Positions 1 through 8,139 of a stretch of 64,000 nt of DNA are shown piece after piece. How positions within the stretch are numbered: the first letter of the stretch is position 1; each line of letters begins with the position of its first letter. The position numbers and the translations under genes were made by a program. Below the pieces are notes generated by a model that was not told the origin of the DNA, did not search any database, and saw only the letters and a program-made list of their open reading frames with translations. The stretch covers positions 114,189 through 178,188 of the forward strand of contig NZ_JAOQKI010000003.1 in assembly GCF_025567465.1 (NCBI RefSeq), written 5' to 3'. This stretch comes from Roseburia_C amylophila (GTDB taxonomy: Bacteria; Bacillota; Clostridia; Lachnospirales; Lachnospiraceae).

Positions 1-134
1 AGAGCAGAGCTGCTAATACAACACCAATTTCGATGGCAACCACAAGGTCGAAAAATACCGTTAAGAAAAAGGTTGCAACCAGAACGATGATGTCACTCTT
101 AGGTGCCATCTTACAAAGGCGGAAGAAAGAGGAC
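1..134 (-). pseudogene. SulP-family anion permease, fragment cut by repeat element
   Basis: Read on the minus strand, this stretch encodes a segment containing LCKMAPKSD followed by a hydrophobic run ending in FFDLVVAIEIGVVLAAL. This matches the last transmembrane region of SulP sulfate/anion permeases, just before the STAS domain, and the frame runs off the left edge. Going upstream, the frame reaches a TAG stop within about 60 bases, inside the palindromic repeat that begins near 135. No SulP N-terminal coding follows on the far side of that repeat. The visible piece is therefore the 3' part of a gene that has lost its 5' end, probably through insertion of the repeat with deletion. Only about 40 codons are visible, so the family call is good but the state of the rest of the gene is unknown. 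Confidence 0.6.
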
Positions 135-345
135 CAGTCTGCCAGATACAGATACAACATAAAAGGCTGCAAGGAACACTAAGAATTTCCATATAAATTA
201 TAGATTCTTTTGGCAAACGACGCATATTCGCATCCATGCTCAAATGCGTCTCACTGGCACATCCGTGTGCCAGTGTTGCCAGTTGCTTAAGGAAATTCCA
301 AGTGTTCTTAGCAGCTTTCATCATGCACCTTTATCCGCCAGACTG
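135..345 (-). repeat. Long-palindrome repeat element, copy 1
   Basis: This is an imperfect inverted repeat of about 210 bp. The outer arms pair CAGTCTGCCAG (135-145) with its counterpart at 335-345, continuing through AAGAATTTCC (181-190) against GGAAATTCCAAGTG (291-304). The core lies on the minus strand: hairpin ACTGGCAC (253-260) / GTGCCAGT (267-274) with a six-base loop, and a second stem-loop whose loop contains GAGCATGGATGCGAAT. Both are shared with the copies near 5062, 5410, 24847 and 33009. The TIR-like CGGTGATTG ends seen in other copies are missing, so this copy looks shortened. It separates the SulP fragment from the ECF sigma locus. Confidence 0.8.
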
Positions 346-551
346 CGCAGATATTCCAGAATACAGCGAAAACTTCACCTTCCCCCACTAAACACGCAAT
401 TCAAAAGTTTAGCACTCTTATAGTCTTATTTCAATGACAAAATCCAATTTTCAGCCATTTGGTCAACAAATTTGAAAAAATAAAATTTTTTTGGAAATTT
501 TAAAACCTCATCCATTTTTCATCCGTCTAGTAAGTGAAAGGAGGAAGAGCA
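346..551. other. Intergenic region upstream of ECF sigma locus
   Basis: There is no credible coding here. The stretch is AT-rich, with a T-run near 484-491, and carries the proposed ECF-type promoter (502-529) close to its right end. A Shine-Dalgarno GAGGAAGAG precedes the small ORF at 552. Nothing else was recognised. Confidence 0.5.
502..529 (+). promoter_or_regulatory. Possible ECF-sigma autoregulatory promoter
   Basis: AAAACC (502-507) and CGTCTA (524-529) are separated by 16 bases. They resemble the AAC-type -35 and CGTC-type -10 elements read by ECF sigma factors, and they lie just ahead of an ECF sigma gene. Autoregulation is typical of such genes, but this is a motif match only. Confidence 0.4.
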
Positions 552-671
552 ATGCATGAGATGGAAACTTTTATAACGATGGCAAAGGAGGATATCAAAA
601 ATCAGAAGTTCACATTGCAAAAGGTAAGAAGGCTGTTCTACAATATAATGAAAGGATTAAGACGAAAATGA
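552..671 (+). CDS. Small basic 39-residue protein coupled to ECF sigma gene
   Basis: This is a 39-codon ORF beginning MHEMETFITMAKED and ending MKGLRRK, preceded by GAGGAAGAG at good spacing. Its TGA overlaps the ATG at 668 of the longer sigma-factor frame, though the sigma gene probably starts at 692. The product has no membrane segment and a basic C-terminus. The position suggests translational coupling or a leader peptide for the sigma gene. I do not recognise a family. The RBS and the overlap argue that it is translated. Confidence 0.5.
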   Translation: MHEMETFITMAKEDIKNQKFTLQKVRRLFYNIMKGLRRK

Positions 672-691
672 ACGAAAGAGGAGTAATTTAT

Positions 692-2257
692 ATGACATGG
701 AAAGATGCGGTAGGTCTTGCAATGGAAGGCCGGGAAGAAGGATATAATTTTCTGTATCAGCAGACTTATCAGAAGAGCTATTATGTGGCTTTAAAATATA
801 TGAAACAGGAGGAAGAGGCTGCAGATGTATTGCAGGATGCATATATCAAGGCATTTCAGAATCTGGATCAGCTTCAGGAACCGGATAAATTTCCGGGATG
901 GTTTTCAAAAATCGTAGCCAGTAAGGCATTGGATGAGTTGCGGAAAAAGAAGGTAGTGCTGTTTTCGCAGATGCAGACAGAGGATTCCGAAGAAGTCAGC
1001 ATGGAAGAACTTCTTGTGGATGAACGGGTGGAAAACAGACCGGAGCTGGCAATGGACAGAGAAGAAACCAGCCGTCTGGTGCAGGAAATGATAGCCGGTT
1101 TATCAGACGAGCAGAGAATGTGCGTGATGATGTTCTATATTGAGCAGATGTCGGTAAAGAACATTGCAGAAGTAACCGGTGTTTCGGAAAATACCGTAAA
1201 GAGCCGGTTAAAATACGGACGTAAGAATATCGAAGAAAAGGTATTGGAATTAGAAAGAAAAGGAACCAAACTTTATGGTATTACACCATTCCCATTCTTC
1301 TTATACTTCCTGCTTCGGGATACCTATTCAGCTGGTGTATTTCAGATTCCATTGCGGAATATTCTGCAGACAGCAGGCATAGCTACCTTTCACGGCACTG
1401 GAGTTGGAAATGGCGCAAGTGTTGGAAGCGGTGCAGGAGCGGGAAGTGGAACCGGTGTCGGAAGTGGTGCAGGAATGGGCACTGCAGCATCGGCAGCAGC
1501 TAAGACTTCATCCGTTGCAGCAGGAAAAATTATTGCCGGAGTGATTGCAGGAATTGTGGTTACAGCCGGTGTAACAACAGCAGTGGTAAGTCTTGCCAGC
1601 AGACAGCCGGAGAAACCGGAGGCTGCAGATACCATAGAAGAAAGAAAAGAAGAACCAGTTGTAGAGGTAGAAACCGAGACTGAAACGGAAACTGAGACAG
1701 AAGTTGATGAGGACAAAATCTGGCAGGATGCTTATCTTGCATTTGCAGAGAGTCAGAATTCTGTTGATAATGGCTATGCAGTGATAGATGTTGCAAACTA
1801 TGATATTCCACTTCTTATTGAACAGCCGGATGTATTTACGGCAGAAAGCAATAGCATAACATATTCTACAGATGGAGCAAGCTGTACCAATGAATATCTG
1901 TATGAAGTGAAGATTTATTACTATGACAGAACGACAGAGACCGTCCAGCCGGTGGACAATGCCATTAATGAAAATAGCAGCAATGGAGCATTGATATCTG
2001 GTTATATGGAGTTTGGATATTATTTATCTTATATCCCGGAGCGGCAGCTTCTGTTGGGAGATATCATGGGAAGTGGAGACACCGCATTGGAATCCTATTC
2101 CTTTGATGCCTCAAGAGCGAGTCTCGTAGCAGAAGATACTTATTTGGGAACAGACAGAAATAATACCGGCCGTAAAAATATTGTTTATTACCGGACGGTA
2201 GAGAAGGCACTGGAAAACAGGGATGCTGTGAAGGATAAAACAGCAGAATATTATTAA
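692..2257 (+). CDS. ECF sigma factor with C-terminal transmembrane and extracytoplasmic region
   Basis: The N-terminal about 200 residues are a sigma-70 family ECF factor. Region 2 covers the LYQQTYQKSYYVALKYM and EAADVLQDAYIKAFQNL stretches, and region 4 ends in VSENTVKSRLKYGRKNIEEKV. The rest is unusual. A Gly/Ala/Ser-rich low-complexity linker (GVGSGAG-type repeats) leads to one hydrophobic helix (IIAGVIAGIVVTAGVTTAVV), an acidic ETETETETE run and about 180 residues that should lie outside the membrane. A sigma factor fixed to the membrane by its own tail probably senses envelope conditions and is released or exposed on signal. I prefer the start at 692 over the in-frame ATG at 668, because AAAGAGGAG sits at the right distance before MTWKDAV. 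The next gene encodes an exported protein and may be its target. Confidence 0.85.
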   Translation: MTWKDAVGLAMEGREEGYNFLYQQTYQKSYYVALKYMKQEEEAADVLQDAYIKAFQNLDQLQEPDKFPGWFSKIVASKALDELRKKKVVLFSQMQTEDSEEVSMEELLVDERVENRPELAMDREETSRLVQEMIAGLSDEQRMCVMMFYIEQMSVKNIAEVTGVSENTVKSRLKYGRKNIEEKVLELERKGTKLYGITPFPFFLYFLLRDTYSAGVFQIPLRNILQTAGIATFHGTGVGNGASVGSGAGAGSGTGVGSGAGMGTAASAAAKTSSVAAGKIIAGVIAGIVVTAGVTTAVVSLASRQPEKPEAADTIEERKEEPVVEVETETETETETEVDEDKIWQDAYLAFAESQNSVDNGYAVIDVANYDIPLLIEQPDVFTAESNSITYSTDGASCTNEYLYEVKIYYYDRTTETVQPVDNAINENSSNGALISGYMEFGYYLSYIPERQLLLGDIMGSGDTALESYSFDASRASLVAEDTYLGTDRNNTGRKNIVYYRTVEKALENRDAVKDKTAEYY

Positions 2258-2280
2258 AGAAAAACGAGAGGAGAATGAAG

Positions 2281-2945
2281 ATGAAAGACACAATCAGAAA
2301 AATAACATTACGGTTGTGCATGTTTCTGGCAGTATGTTTTACATTTCTGATATTTGGAAATGTAAAATCGGTATCTGTAGCTGATGCAAGTGCAATACTT
2401 TATAAGAATGGAACCAAAGTACAGTCCTATGCCACAATGGATGAAGCATTTAATGCAATGACAGATTCAACTGCAAAATATTCTGTGAATTTAAAAGGAC
2501 AGCATGTAGTAGCAAGAACAAGCTGGCCGAAGGTAAAATCCATTACGATTGATGGTGGAGAAAATAGTGCGCAGTTGATACTTCCGGAGGGAACCACAAC
2601 ATTAAACAGTAATGGAACAGGTACTGTGGATATTAAGAGTGACTGCCAGATGCTGGGAACATTCCATATGCCAAATGTAACGCAGAAAGATGAAATGACT
2701 TGAAATCTTACTATATGCATTATATTGCAAGTGGTAAGAAAGAGGGTAGAGCAGGAACCGGATGTAAGACATTACAAGGAGCTGTAACTGTATATAATGG
2801 AGTAGACTATAGTGCGGTTTTTGATTATAATTATTATATTAGTAACAATGGTGATATAAAGGCAGCTTTTTGGGATGATGATGTAGCTGTATTGGCACAT
2901 TTTGTAAATTATGGAATGTCAGAAGGCAGAAGGAAGAACTGCTAA
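2281..2945 (+). pseudogene. Secreted repeat protein, broken by frameshift near 2690
   Basis: The first frame (2281-2703) starts after GAGAGGAG with a signal peptide (basic start, LCMFLAVCFTFLIFG core) and a bacterial surface-type domain, then stops at TGA 2701-2703. A second frame, readable from NDLKSYYMHYIASGKKEGR (about 2694) to 2945, carries two copies of a Lachnospiraceae secreted-protein repeat; the second reads FDYNYYISNNGDIKAAF...FVNYGMSEGR. Its first copy begins mid-repeat and has no start signal of its own. The simplest reading is one exported protein split by a small deletion or frameshift between about 2685 and 2697. The alternative is a truncated signal-peptide protein followed by a fragment. 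Confidence 0.55.
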
Positions 2946-2975
2946 ATAGTGTGCCAGGAACAAAGGAGAATGAAG

Positions 2976-3419
2976 ATGTGGAAAGAGTTTAAGAAGTTTG
3001 CAGTAAGAGGAAATATGTTAAACCTTGCAGTCGGTGTGATTATCGGTGGTGCTTTTAATTAACTGGTAAGCTCGCTGGTAGACAATGTGATTATGCCGAT
3101 TCTTAGTCTTGTAGTTGGAAGACTGGATTTCAGTAACTGGTTTGTTGCACTGGATGGAAAGCATTATGATACATTAGCACAGGCACAGGCGTCCGGAACT
3201 GCAGCCGTGAACTTTGGAATGTTTTTATCCGGAGTGCTGAACTTTATCATCATGGCATTTGTGGTATTTCTGATTGTAAAAGTGATGAACCGCCTGTTCC
3301 ATGGAAAAGAAGAGCCTGCTGCACCGACAGAGAAGACCTGTCCATTTTGCAAGAGTAAAATTCCACTGGAAGCAACACGCTGTCCACATTGTACAAGCAT
3401 GCTTGAAATCGAAGAGTAA
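2976..3419 (+). pseudogene. mscL: Large-conductance mechanosensitive channel MscL with in-frame stop
   Basis: The frame starts at 2976 after AAAGGAG with MWKEFKKFAVRGNMLNLAVG, the conserved MscL N-terminus and first helix. It then meets TAA at 3060-3062 in the middle of TM1, where the family reads GGAF-x-K-x-VSSLV. The same frame resumes with LVSSLVDNVIMPILSLVVG and continues to a second hydrophobic helix and a C-terminal zinc ribbon (CPFCKSKIP...CPHC). A single AAA-to-TAA change would explain the stop. As written, no functional pentameric channel can form unless the stop is read through. A downstream ATG (3087) would give a product lacking TM1. A sequencing error remains possible. Confidence 0.85.
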
Positions 3420-3478
3420 GATAAAAAGCAGAATTTGAAAACAGAATTGAGAAATGAAATAAAAAACAGGATGTACCC

Positions 3479-4426
3479 ATGAAACTATATTTAGCTCCCT
3501 TAGAGGGAATTACAGGATATGTATACCGGCAGGCTTACCATGCATGCTATGAAGATGCCGACAAATATTTTACACCATTTTTAGCACCGCATACGAAGCG
3601 GAGCTTCAATGCCAGAGAAAGAAATGATTTAATCCCAGAGCATAATGCCGGCATGTATACCGTGCCACAGGTGCTGTCAAAGAGCGGAGAAGATGTGGCA
3701 GCAATTGCAGAAGAGCTGAAAGCATTTGGCTATCAGGAAATTAATATCAACGCCGGATGCCCTTCCGGAACGGTAGTATCGAAGGGAAGAGGTGCCGGAC
3801 TTTTAGATGATGAAAGAGCCTTGCTTCATTTCATGGATGAAATGTTTGAAAAGACGGATGCAGAGATTTCCATTAAGACAAGACTTGGCATGGAATATCC
3901 GGATGAATTTGAAGGCATTTTAAAAATATACAATCGTTTCCCGATAAAGGAGCTGATTTTACATCCCCGTGTCAGAGAAGATTATTATAAAAATAAGCCG
4001 GATTGGACGATGGTAGAGTATGCACTGGAGTACAGCAGGAATCCGCTGGTTTACAATGGAGATATTTTTACAGTGGAAGATTATGAGCGGTTTACAGAAC
4101 GTTTTCCAACGATAGATGCCATTATGTTAGGGCGTGGTGTTATAAGAGACCCGGCACTCATAGAGAAAATCCGCTCCGGCGGCATAATAGATAGGGCTGC
4201 TGAATTAAAGCGGCTTTATGCATTTCACAATAAGCTGGTTACCGGCTATCAGGAAGAAATGTCCGGGGAGAAAAATGTCCTCTTTAAAATGAAAGAATTG
4301 TGGTTTTATCTTGGCACACAGTTTACCGGAATTGAAAAACCGTTGAAGAAGATAAAGAAAGCAAACAGCCTGATAGAATACCAGGCTGCTGTTTCAGAGA
4401 TATTTTCAACTGGTGCTGGAAAATAA
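3479..4426 (+). CDS. tRNA-dihydrouridine synthase
   Basis: A 315-residue FMN-dependent Dus-family TIM barrel that reduces uridine to dihydrouridine in the tRNA D-loop, in the cytoplasm. It opens with LYLAPLEGITGYVYRQ, the flavin-binding first strand, and contains NAGCPSG around residue 95, where the family cysteine acts as general acid. RGAGLL, the KTRLGM strand and the IMLGRGVIRDP phosphate-binding motif near residue 220 follow. The length is normal. It follows the broken mscL on the same strand. It is clearly a Dus enzyme; the exact tRNA positions modified cannot be told. Confidence 0.92.
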   Translation: MKLYLAPLEGITGYVYRQAYHACYEDADKYFTPFLAPHTKRSFNARERNDLIPEHNAGMYTVPQVLSKSGEDVAAIAEELKAFGYQEININAGCPSGTVVSKGRGAGLLDDERALLHFMDEMFEKTDAEISIKTRLGMEYPDEFEGILKIYNRFPIKELILHPRVREDYYKNKPDWTMVEYALEYSRNPLVYNGDIFTVEDYERFTERFPTIDAIMLGRGVIRDPALIEKIRSGGIIDRAAELKRLYAFHNKLVTGYQEEMSGEKNVLFKMKELWFYLGTQFTGIEKPLKKIKKANSLIEYQAAVSEIFSTGAGK

Positions 4427-4504
4427 CCGAAAGAGTCAAATGACATAGAATCATGATGTAATATCAATTGATATGCAATAAAAATTATCACACGATATAA
4501 ATTG

Positions 4505-4957
4505 CTATTCGGTATAAATGGGTGAAATAGAAACATCGTCCCCATCCAAAGTCAGAATAGCGATAGTACAGGAGGAACCACTGCGGCTTCGACCGGCACT
4601 GCCCGGATTGATGAAAGTAGTGGTTCCTCTTTTACTTACTTCATAATGGTGGGTATGCCCGGTAATAATAAAATCTGCTTCCGGTTGTGGATAAGGCAAA
4701 TCGCTTTTCTTATGGATGAGATAGAAAATCTTCCCACCAATGGGTGCTGCCAGAGTCTCCGGCAGATATTTCGTCCATTCGCCTTTGTCACAGTTCCCCT
4801 TGATGATATAAAGCGGAACATGCAGATCTTTTAAAGTCTCATAACATTTGAGACTTCCAATATCTCCTGCGTGCAGAAGATAATCACAGCTTTGCAGCTC
4901 GTCTAAAAATGTATCCTTTAATACACCATGTGTATCTGATAAAATTCCGATTTTCAT
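4505..4957 (-). CDS. YfcE/MJ0936-type metallophosphoesterase
   Basis: A 150-residue calcineurin-like phosphodiesterase. All metal-binding motifs are present in order: SDTHG (residues 7-11), HAGDIG (30-35), GNCDKG near residue 54, and GHTHH near residue 99, followed by NPGSAGRSR. The family hydrolyses phosphodiesters such as bis-pNPP in vitro, but the physiological substrate is usually unknown. It often follows the RdgB-type ITPase gene rdgB in Clostridia, but not here. It runs toward the Dus gene, and the two 3' ends are separated by about 78 bases. Confidence 0.88.
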   Translation of the reverse strand: MKIGILSDTHGVLKDTFLDELQSCDYLLHAGDIGSLKCYETLKDLHVPLYIIKGNCDKGEWTKYLPETLAAPIGGKIFYLIHKKSDLPYPQPEADFIITGHTHHYEVSKRGTTTFINPGSAGRSRSGSSCTIAILTLDGDDVSISPIYTE

Positions 4958-5061
4958 AAAATGTACCTTTTTGTATGTGTCCTATTAAATTGCGAGAGCG
5001 GGATTACTGGTTTGGGGTTACTTTTTTATTTTATAACGGTTATAATGAAATAACAAGTGTC

Positions 5062-5378
5062 CGGTGATTGGGAGAGGGGAAAAGACATATCATTGTTTTG
5101 CGGAAGTACTGCACTGTCCGTCGGAGACGGATACCACATGATGCTTGAAAGGGGCACTAAGAATTTCGAAGTAGATAATCTTTTTATCTGGCAACCAGCG
5201 CAAATTCGCATCCTTGCTCAATTGCGCCTTGCCGGCACGTCCCTGTGCCGGCATTGCCTGTTGCAGGACGAAATTCTAAGAGCCCCTAACAATCCTCATA
5301 AGGCATCCGCATTCCGACGAACTGTTCAGTACTTCCAGACAAAGCAATAATCCGCACTTTCCCATTTCCCAATCACCG
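5062..5378 (-). repeat. Long-palindrome repeat element, copy 2
   Basis: This 317 bp imperfect palindrome begins with CGGTGATTGGGA (5062-5073) and ends with the exact reverse complement at 5367-5378. Arms pair along nearly the whole length, for example GGAAGTACTG (5101-5110) against CAGTACTTCC (5328-5337) and AAGGGGCACTAAGAATTTCG against CGAAATTCTAAGAGCCCC. The core, on the minus strand, has stem GCCGGCAC (5231-5238) / GTGCCGGC (5245-5252) around a six-base loop. It lies in the divergent intergenic region between the phosphoesterase and nfo, beside copy 3. Confidence 0.85.
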
Positions 5379-5409
5379 AACCACGGGATAATTAGAATTT
5401 TTAGAGTCA

Positions 5410-5690
5410 TTATAAGGATTATAATTTTTGGAACCCGTGCCAGCTGGTCTGTTAAAGGAAGATGCATAACAAAAGTCTGTTAGTGGCACTTGGAATTTTG
5501 GAGAAAATCTGGCAACGCTGGCACAGGGAAGTGCCAGCGAGGTGCATCTGAGCATGGATGCGAATATGCACCGGTTGCCGGAAAAGTCAATAAGTAGAAC
5601 AAAATTCTTAGTGGCACTTGCAGACGTTGTATCGCATCTGACTTCAATGGACGGGCTGACACGGATGAAAAAGATAGAATAGTTATTATT
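5410..5690 (+). repeat. Long-palindrome repeat element, copy 3
   Basis: A second palindrome starts about 30 bp after copy 2, in the opposite orientation. Arms include AGTGGCACTTGGAATTTTG (5482-5500) against CAAAATTCTTAGTGGCACT (5600-5618), and CCGTGCCAGC near 5436 against its partner near 5655-5665. The core hairpin is GCTGGCAC (5517-5524), loop AGGGAA, GTGCCAGC (5531-5538). It is followed by GGTGCAT / ATGCACC enclosing GAGCATGGATGCGAAT. Outer limits are uncertain, because no CGGTGATTG end is visible. The right arm ends just before the RBS of nfo and may carry or influence its promoter. Confidence 0.8.
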
Positions 5691-5714
5691 AGGAAAAGGA
5701 AAAAGGAGAAAAAT

Positions 5715-6548
5715 ATGTTTCGAATCGGTTGTCATTTATCATCATCAAAAGGCTTCCTCGCTATGGCAAAGCAGGCAGAGGAAATCGGAGCCAATACATT
5801 TCAGTTTTTTACCAGAAATCCAAGAGGCGGCAAAGCAAAGGATTTAGATGTGAAAGATATAGCTGCATATCAGCAGTATGCTGCGGAGCATGGCATCGGG
5901 CAGATTCTTGCCCATGCACCCTATACAATAAATGCCTGCGGCAAAGATGAGCGGGTACAGGAGTTTGCCAGAGAAACCATGGCGGATGATTTGCGGCGTT
6001 TAGAGGAGATACCGGACTGCAAATATAATTTTCATCCTGGCAGCCATGTGCAGCAGGGAGCGGAAGTTGGAATTGAAAAGATTGCAGGAGTCTTAAATGA
6101 AATCATGTGGCAGGAGCAGAAAACAACAGTGCTGCTTGAGACCATGGCTGGAAAAGGAACAGAAGTAGGAAGAAACTTTGAAGAACTGCAGGAGATTTTA
6201 AGCAGGGTAAAATATCCGGAGAAAATGGGAGTCTGTCTGGATACCTGCCATGTTTTTGATGGCGGCTATGATATCAGCGGACATTTAGAGGAAGTATTAG
6301 AAGAATTTGACCGCATTATCGGACTGGATAAGCTGTGTGCCATTCATTTGAATGATTCGAAAAATGTACTGGGCAGCCATAAAGACCGTCATGAATGTCT
6401 GGGTGCAGGCAATCTGACCATGGATGCCATTGTGCGGATAATCAACCATCCGGCATTGAAAAAACTGCCATTTTACCTTGAAACACCGAATGATTTAGAA
6501 GGATATGCCAGAGAGATTGCCATGTTAAAAGCGGCAAGAAAAGATTAG
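5715..6548 (+). CDS. nfo: Endonuclease IV (AP endonuclease)
   Basis: A 277-residue zinc-dependent TIM-barrel nuclease that cuts 5' of abasic sites in base-excision repair. Family motifs are in order: GCHLSSSKGF at the start, NTFQFFTRNPRG, AHAPY, NFHPGSHV near residue 101, LLETMAGKGTE near residue 139, GVCLDTCHVF, HLNDSKN, and GSHKDRHECLGAG. These supply the three-zinc ligands. Length is normal. The RBS AAAAAGGAG is well placed before ATG 5715. It sits alone downstream of two repeat elements, so its transcription may start in or beside copy 3. Confidence 0.95.
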   Translation: MFRIGCHLSSSKGFLAMAKQAEEIGANTFQFFTRNPRGGKAKDLDVKDIAAYQQYAAEHGIGQILAHAPYTINACGKDERVQEFARETMADDLRRLEEIPDCKYNFHPGSHVQQGAEVGIEKIAGVLNEIMWQEQKTTVLLETMAGKGTEVGRNFEELQEILSRVKYPEKMGVCLDTCHVFDGGYDISGHLEEVLEEFDRIIGLDKLCAIHLNDSKNVLGSHKDRHECLGAGNLTMDAIVRIINHPALKKLPFYLETPNDLEGYAREIAMLKAARKD

Positions 6549-6637
6549 CTTAAAGGTTAAGTTTTTCGGAAAAAAGAACGATATATCAGGTATAAGATGG
6601 ATGGAGGCAATTTTGTCTTAAAATTAGGAGGAGAAAT

Positions 6638-7300
6638 ATGATTCGTGTAACAGGAAATAACAGCCTTTTGATGAGTTCGCTGAATACGGACACAGACAAT
6701 GATACAAAAGTGGTGGACTTGTTAAAAAAGAGCAGTGAGACAGAGAAGAGCAGCAAAATAACCGGGAAAAAGAGTGAAGAATATGACAGTGTCAAGAAGT
6801 CTGCATCCTCACTCAAAGCAAGTGCAGCAGTATTAAGTGAAACAGGAGAGGATTCCATTTTTGCCAAGGCAGAAGAAAGCGGAGATTATTCCGATTTGAT
6901 TTCACTGATAGAGCGTTTTACCGGAGATTATAACAGTCTCTTAGAAAGCCTGTCAGACCTTGATACAGACAAATCTGCAAATTACAGCAAGGAATTAAAA
7001 AGCATTATTTCCGGTCAGAGTGAAGCGTTACAGAAGGTCGGCATTACCGTAGACAGTAATGGAAAACTTGTAATAGATGAGGTAACTCTGAAAAATGCAG
7101 ATAAGAAGGAATTAAAAGACCTGTTCCAGGGAGAAAATTCCGTTGCAGGAAAAGTTGCTGATAAAAGCATATACATCGGAGCAAATGCTGCAGCTGACCA
7201 GTATGTGGACAGTTGTGCCAACTATACAGCAGGTGGAACATCCGCAGAATATGTCCAGATGGCAAATCTGATAGGCAGTTACTTAGACTCTCTTTCTTGA
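6638..7300 (+). CDS. Conserved hypothetical Ser/Lys-rich protein
   Basis: A 220-residue soluble protein with no signal peptide or membrane helix, preceded by TTAGGAGGAG. It is rich in Ser, Lys, Asp and Leu and likely helical. The segment ALQKVGITVDSNGKLVID (residues about 130-147) resembles the short 'GI...DG.L.ID' pattern found near the C-terminus of FliD-like and other filament-associated proteins, but no flagellar gene lies nearby and this is not enough to assign a role. Its last 22 bases overlap the 3' end of the convergent pyridoxal-kinase gene. Function unknown. Confidence 0.6.
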   Translation: MIRVTGNNSLLMSSLNTDTDNDTKVVDLLKKSSETEKSSKITGKKSEEYDSVKKSASSLKASAAVLSETGEDSIFAKAEESGDYSDLISLIERFTGDYNSLLESLSDLDTDKSANYSKELKSIISGQSEALQKVGITVDSNGKLVIDEVTLKNADKKELKDLFQGENSVAGKVADKSIYIGANAAADQYVDSCANYTAGGTSAEYVQMANLIGSYLDSLS

Positions 7301-8139
7301 GATGAAAGTGTCACTAAGTCAGAAAGAAGCGGTTCAAAAATAACACCCTGCAAAGTATCATCCGAAAGCGACTGCGAATAGGAAATACAGGAAGCAATAA
7401 AATGAGCTGCCTGTGTGGTACATTCTTGTAAGGAGAAGCCCCGTAAGGTAAGTGCAGATACAATACTGACGAAGATGTCGCCGGTTCCGGGATACCCCGG
7501 ACCGGCTTTTTTCGTGGAAACAGTATCCACATTTCCGCTGCTATCGGAAATATAGTTAAGGAAAGTGTCGCCTTTTGGACAGCCGGTAATAATACATTTT
7601 TTCACACCCAGTGCATGAAGCTTTTTGGAAATGGCAGAAAGCTCCGAATCGGTGCAGTCATGCTTCGGATAAGGCGTATCTGTTAAAAGGCAGGCTTCCG
7701 TCAGATTTGGTGTGATAATATCACCCCGGGATACAAAGTCTTTCATGTGATTGCAGAATTCCGGTGTAATATGCTGATAGGCTCTGCCGTGGTCACCCAT
7801 TACCGGGTCTATAATAAAAAGAGGTTTTTCGGTGAGAGAATCATAGTAATGGGAAATGGCATGGAGCTGTTCTTTGGCACCAAGGTAGCCGCAGTAGATA
7901 CCGTCCCAGTTCATGGAAAGAGTATTCAGTGCAGCAAAATAATCCTTAAGCTGTCCGGTTAAATCAATTTTCAAGTGGGTAGGGAAACCGGTATGATTGC
8001 TGAAAACAGAAGTAGGCACAGGGATTCCCTGTACCTTACATGCACTTACCACCGGGAGAGACACGCTCATGGAGCAGCGTCCCACACCGGATATATCATT
8101 GATAATCAGAAGTTTTGGTGGTAAAGTATTTAATTTCAT
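7279..8139 (-). CDS. Pyridoxal/pyridoxamine kinase (PdxY/ThiD-like ribokinase family)
   Basis: Phosphorylates vitamin B6 vitamers with ATP in the salvage route to pyridoxal phosphate. Visible features are the N-terminal INDISGVGRCSMSVSLPV, VFSNHTGFPTH, IIDPVMGDHG near residue 118, TPNLTEA near residue 147, and GPGYPGTGDIF with the catalytic Asp near residue 224. The start is set at 8139 (MKLNTL), because that ATG overlaps the TGA of the upstream transporter gene (ATGA) and GGAAAGGAAAG precedes it; ATG 8145 is possible. The pairing with an ECF S component suggests uptake and trapping of B6 vitamers. Confidence 0.85.
   Translation of the reverse strand: MKLNTLPPKLLIINDISGVGRCSMSVSLPVVSACKVQGIPVPTSVFSNHTGFPTHLKIDLTGQLKDYFAALNTLSMNWDGIYCGYLGAKEQLHAISHYYDSLTEKPLFIIDPVMGDHGRAYQHITPEFCNHMKDFVSRGDIITPNLTEACLLTDTPYPKHDCTDSELSAISKKLHALGVKKCIITGCPKGDTFLNYISDSSGNVDTVSTKKAGPGYPGTGDIFVSIVSALTLRGFSLQECTTQAAHFIASCISYSQSLSDDTLQGVIFEPLLSDLVTLSSQERESK

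Noticed and set aside
61..324. Minus-strand 87-residue ORF across the first repeat
   Set aside because: It runs through the palindrome in a frame different from the SulP reading frame; no RBS and no family resemblance.
6638..7300. Flagellar cap protein FliD
   Set aside because: Only a short pattern recalls FliD; the length and composition differ, and there are no flagellar genes nearby.
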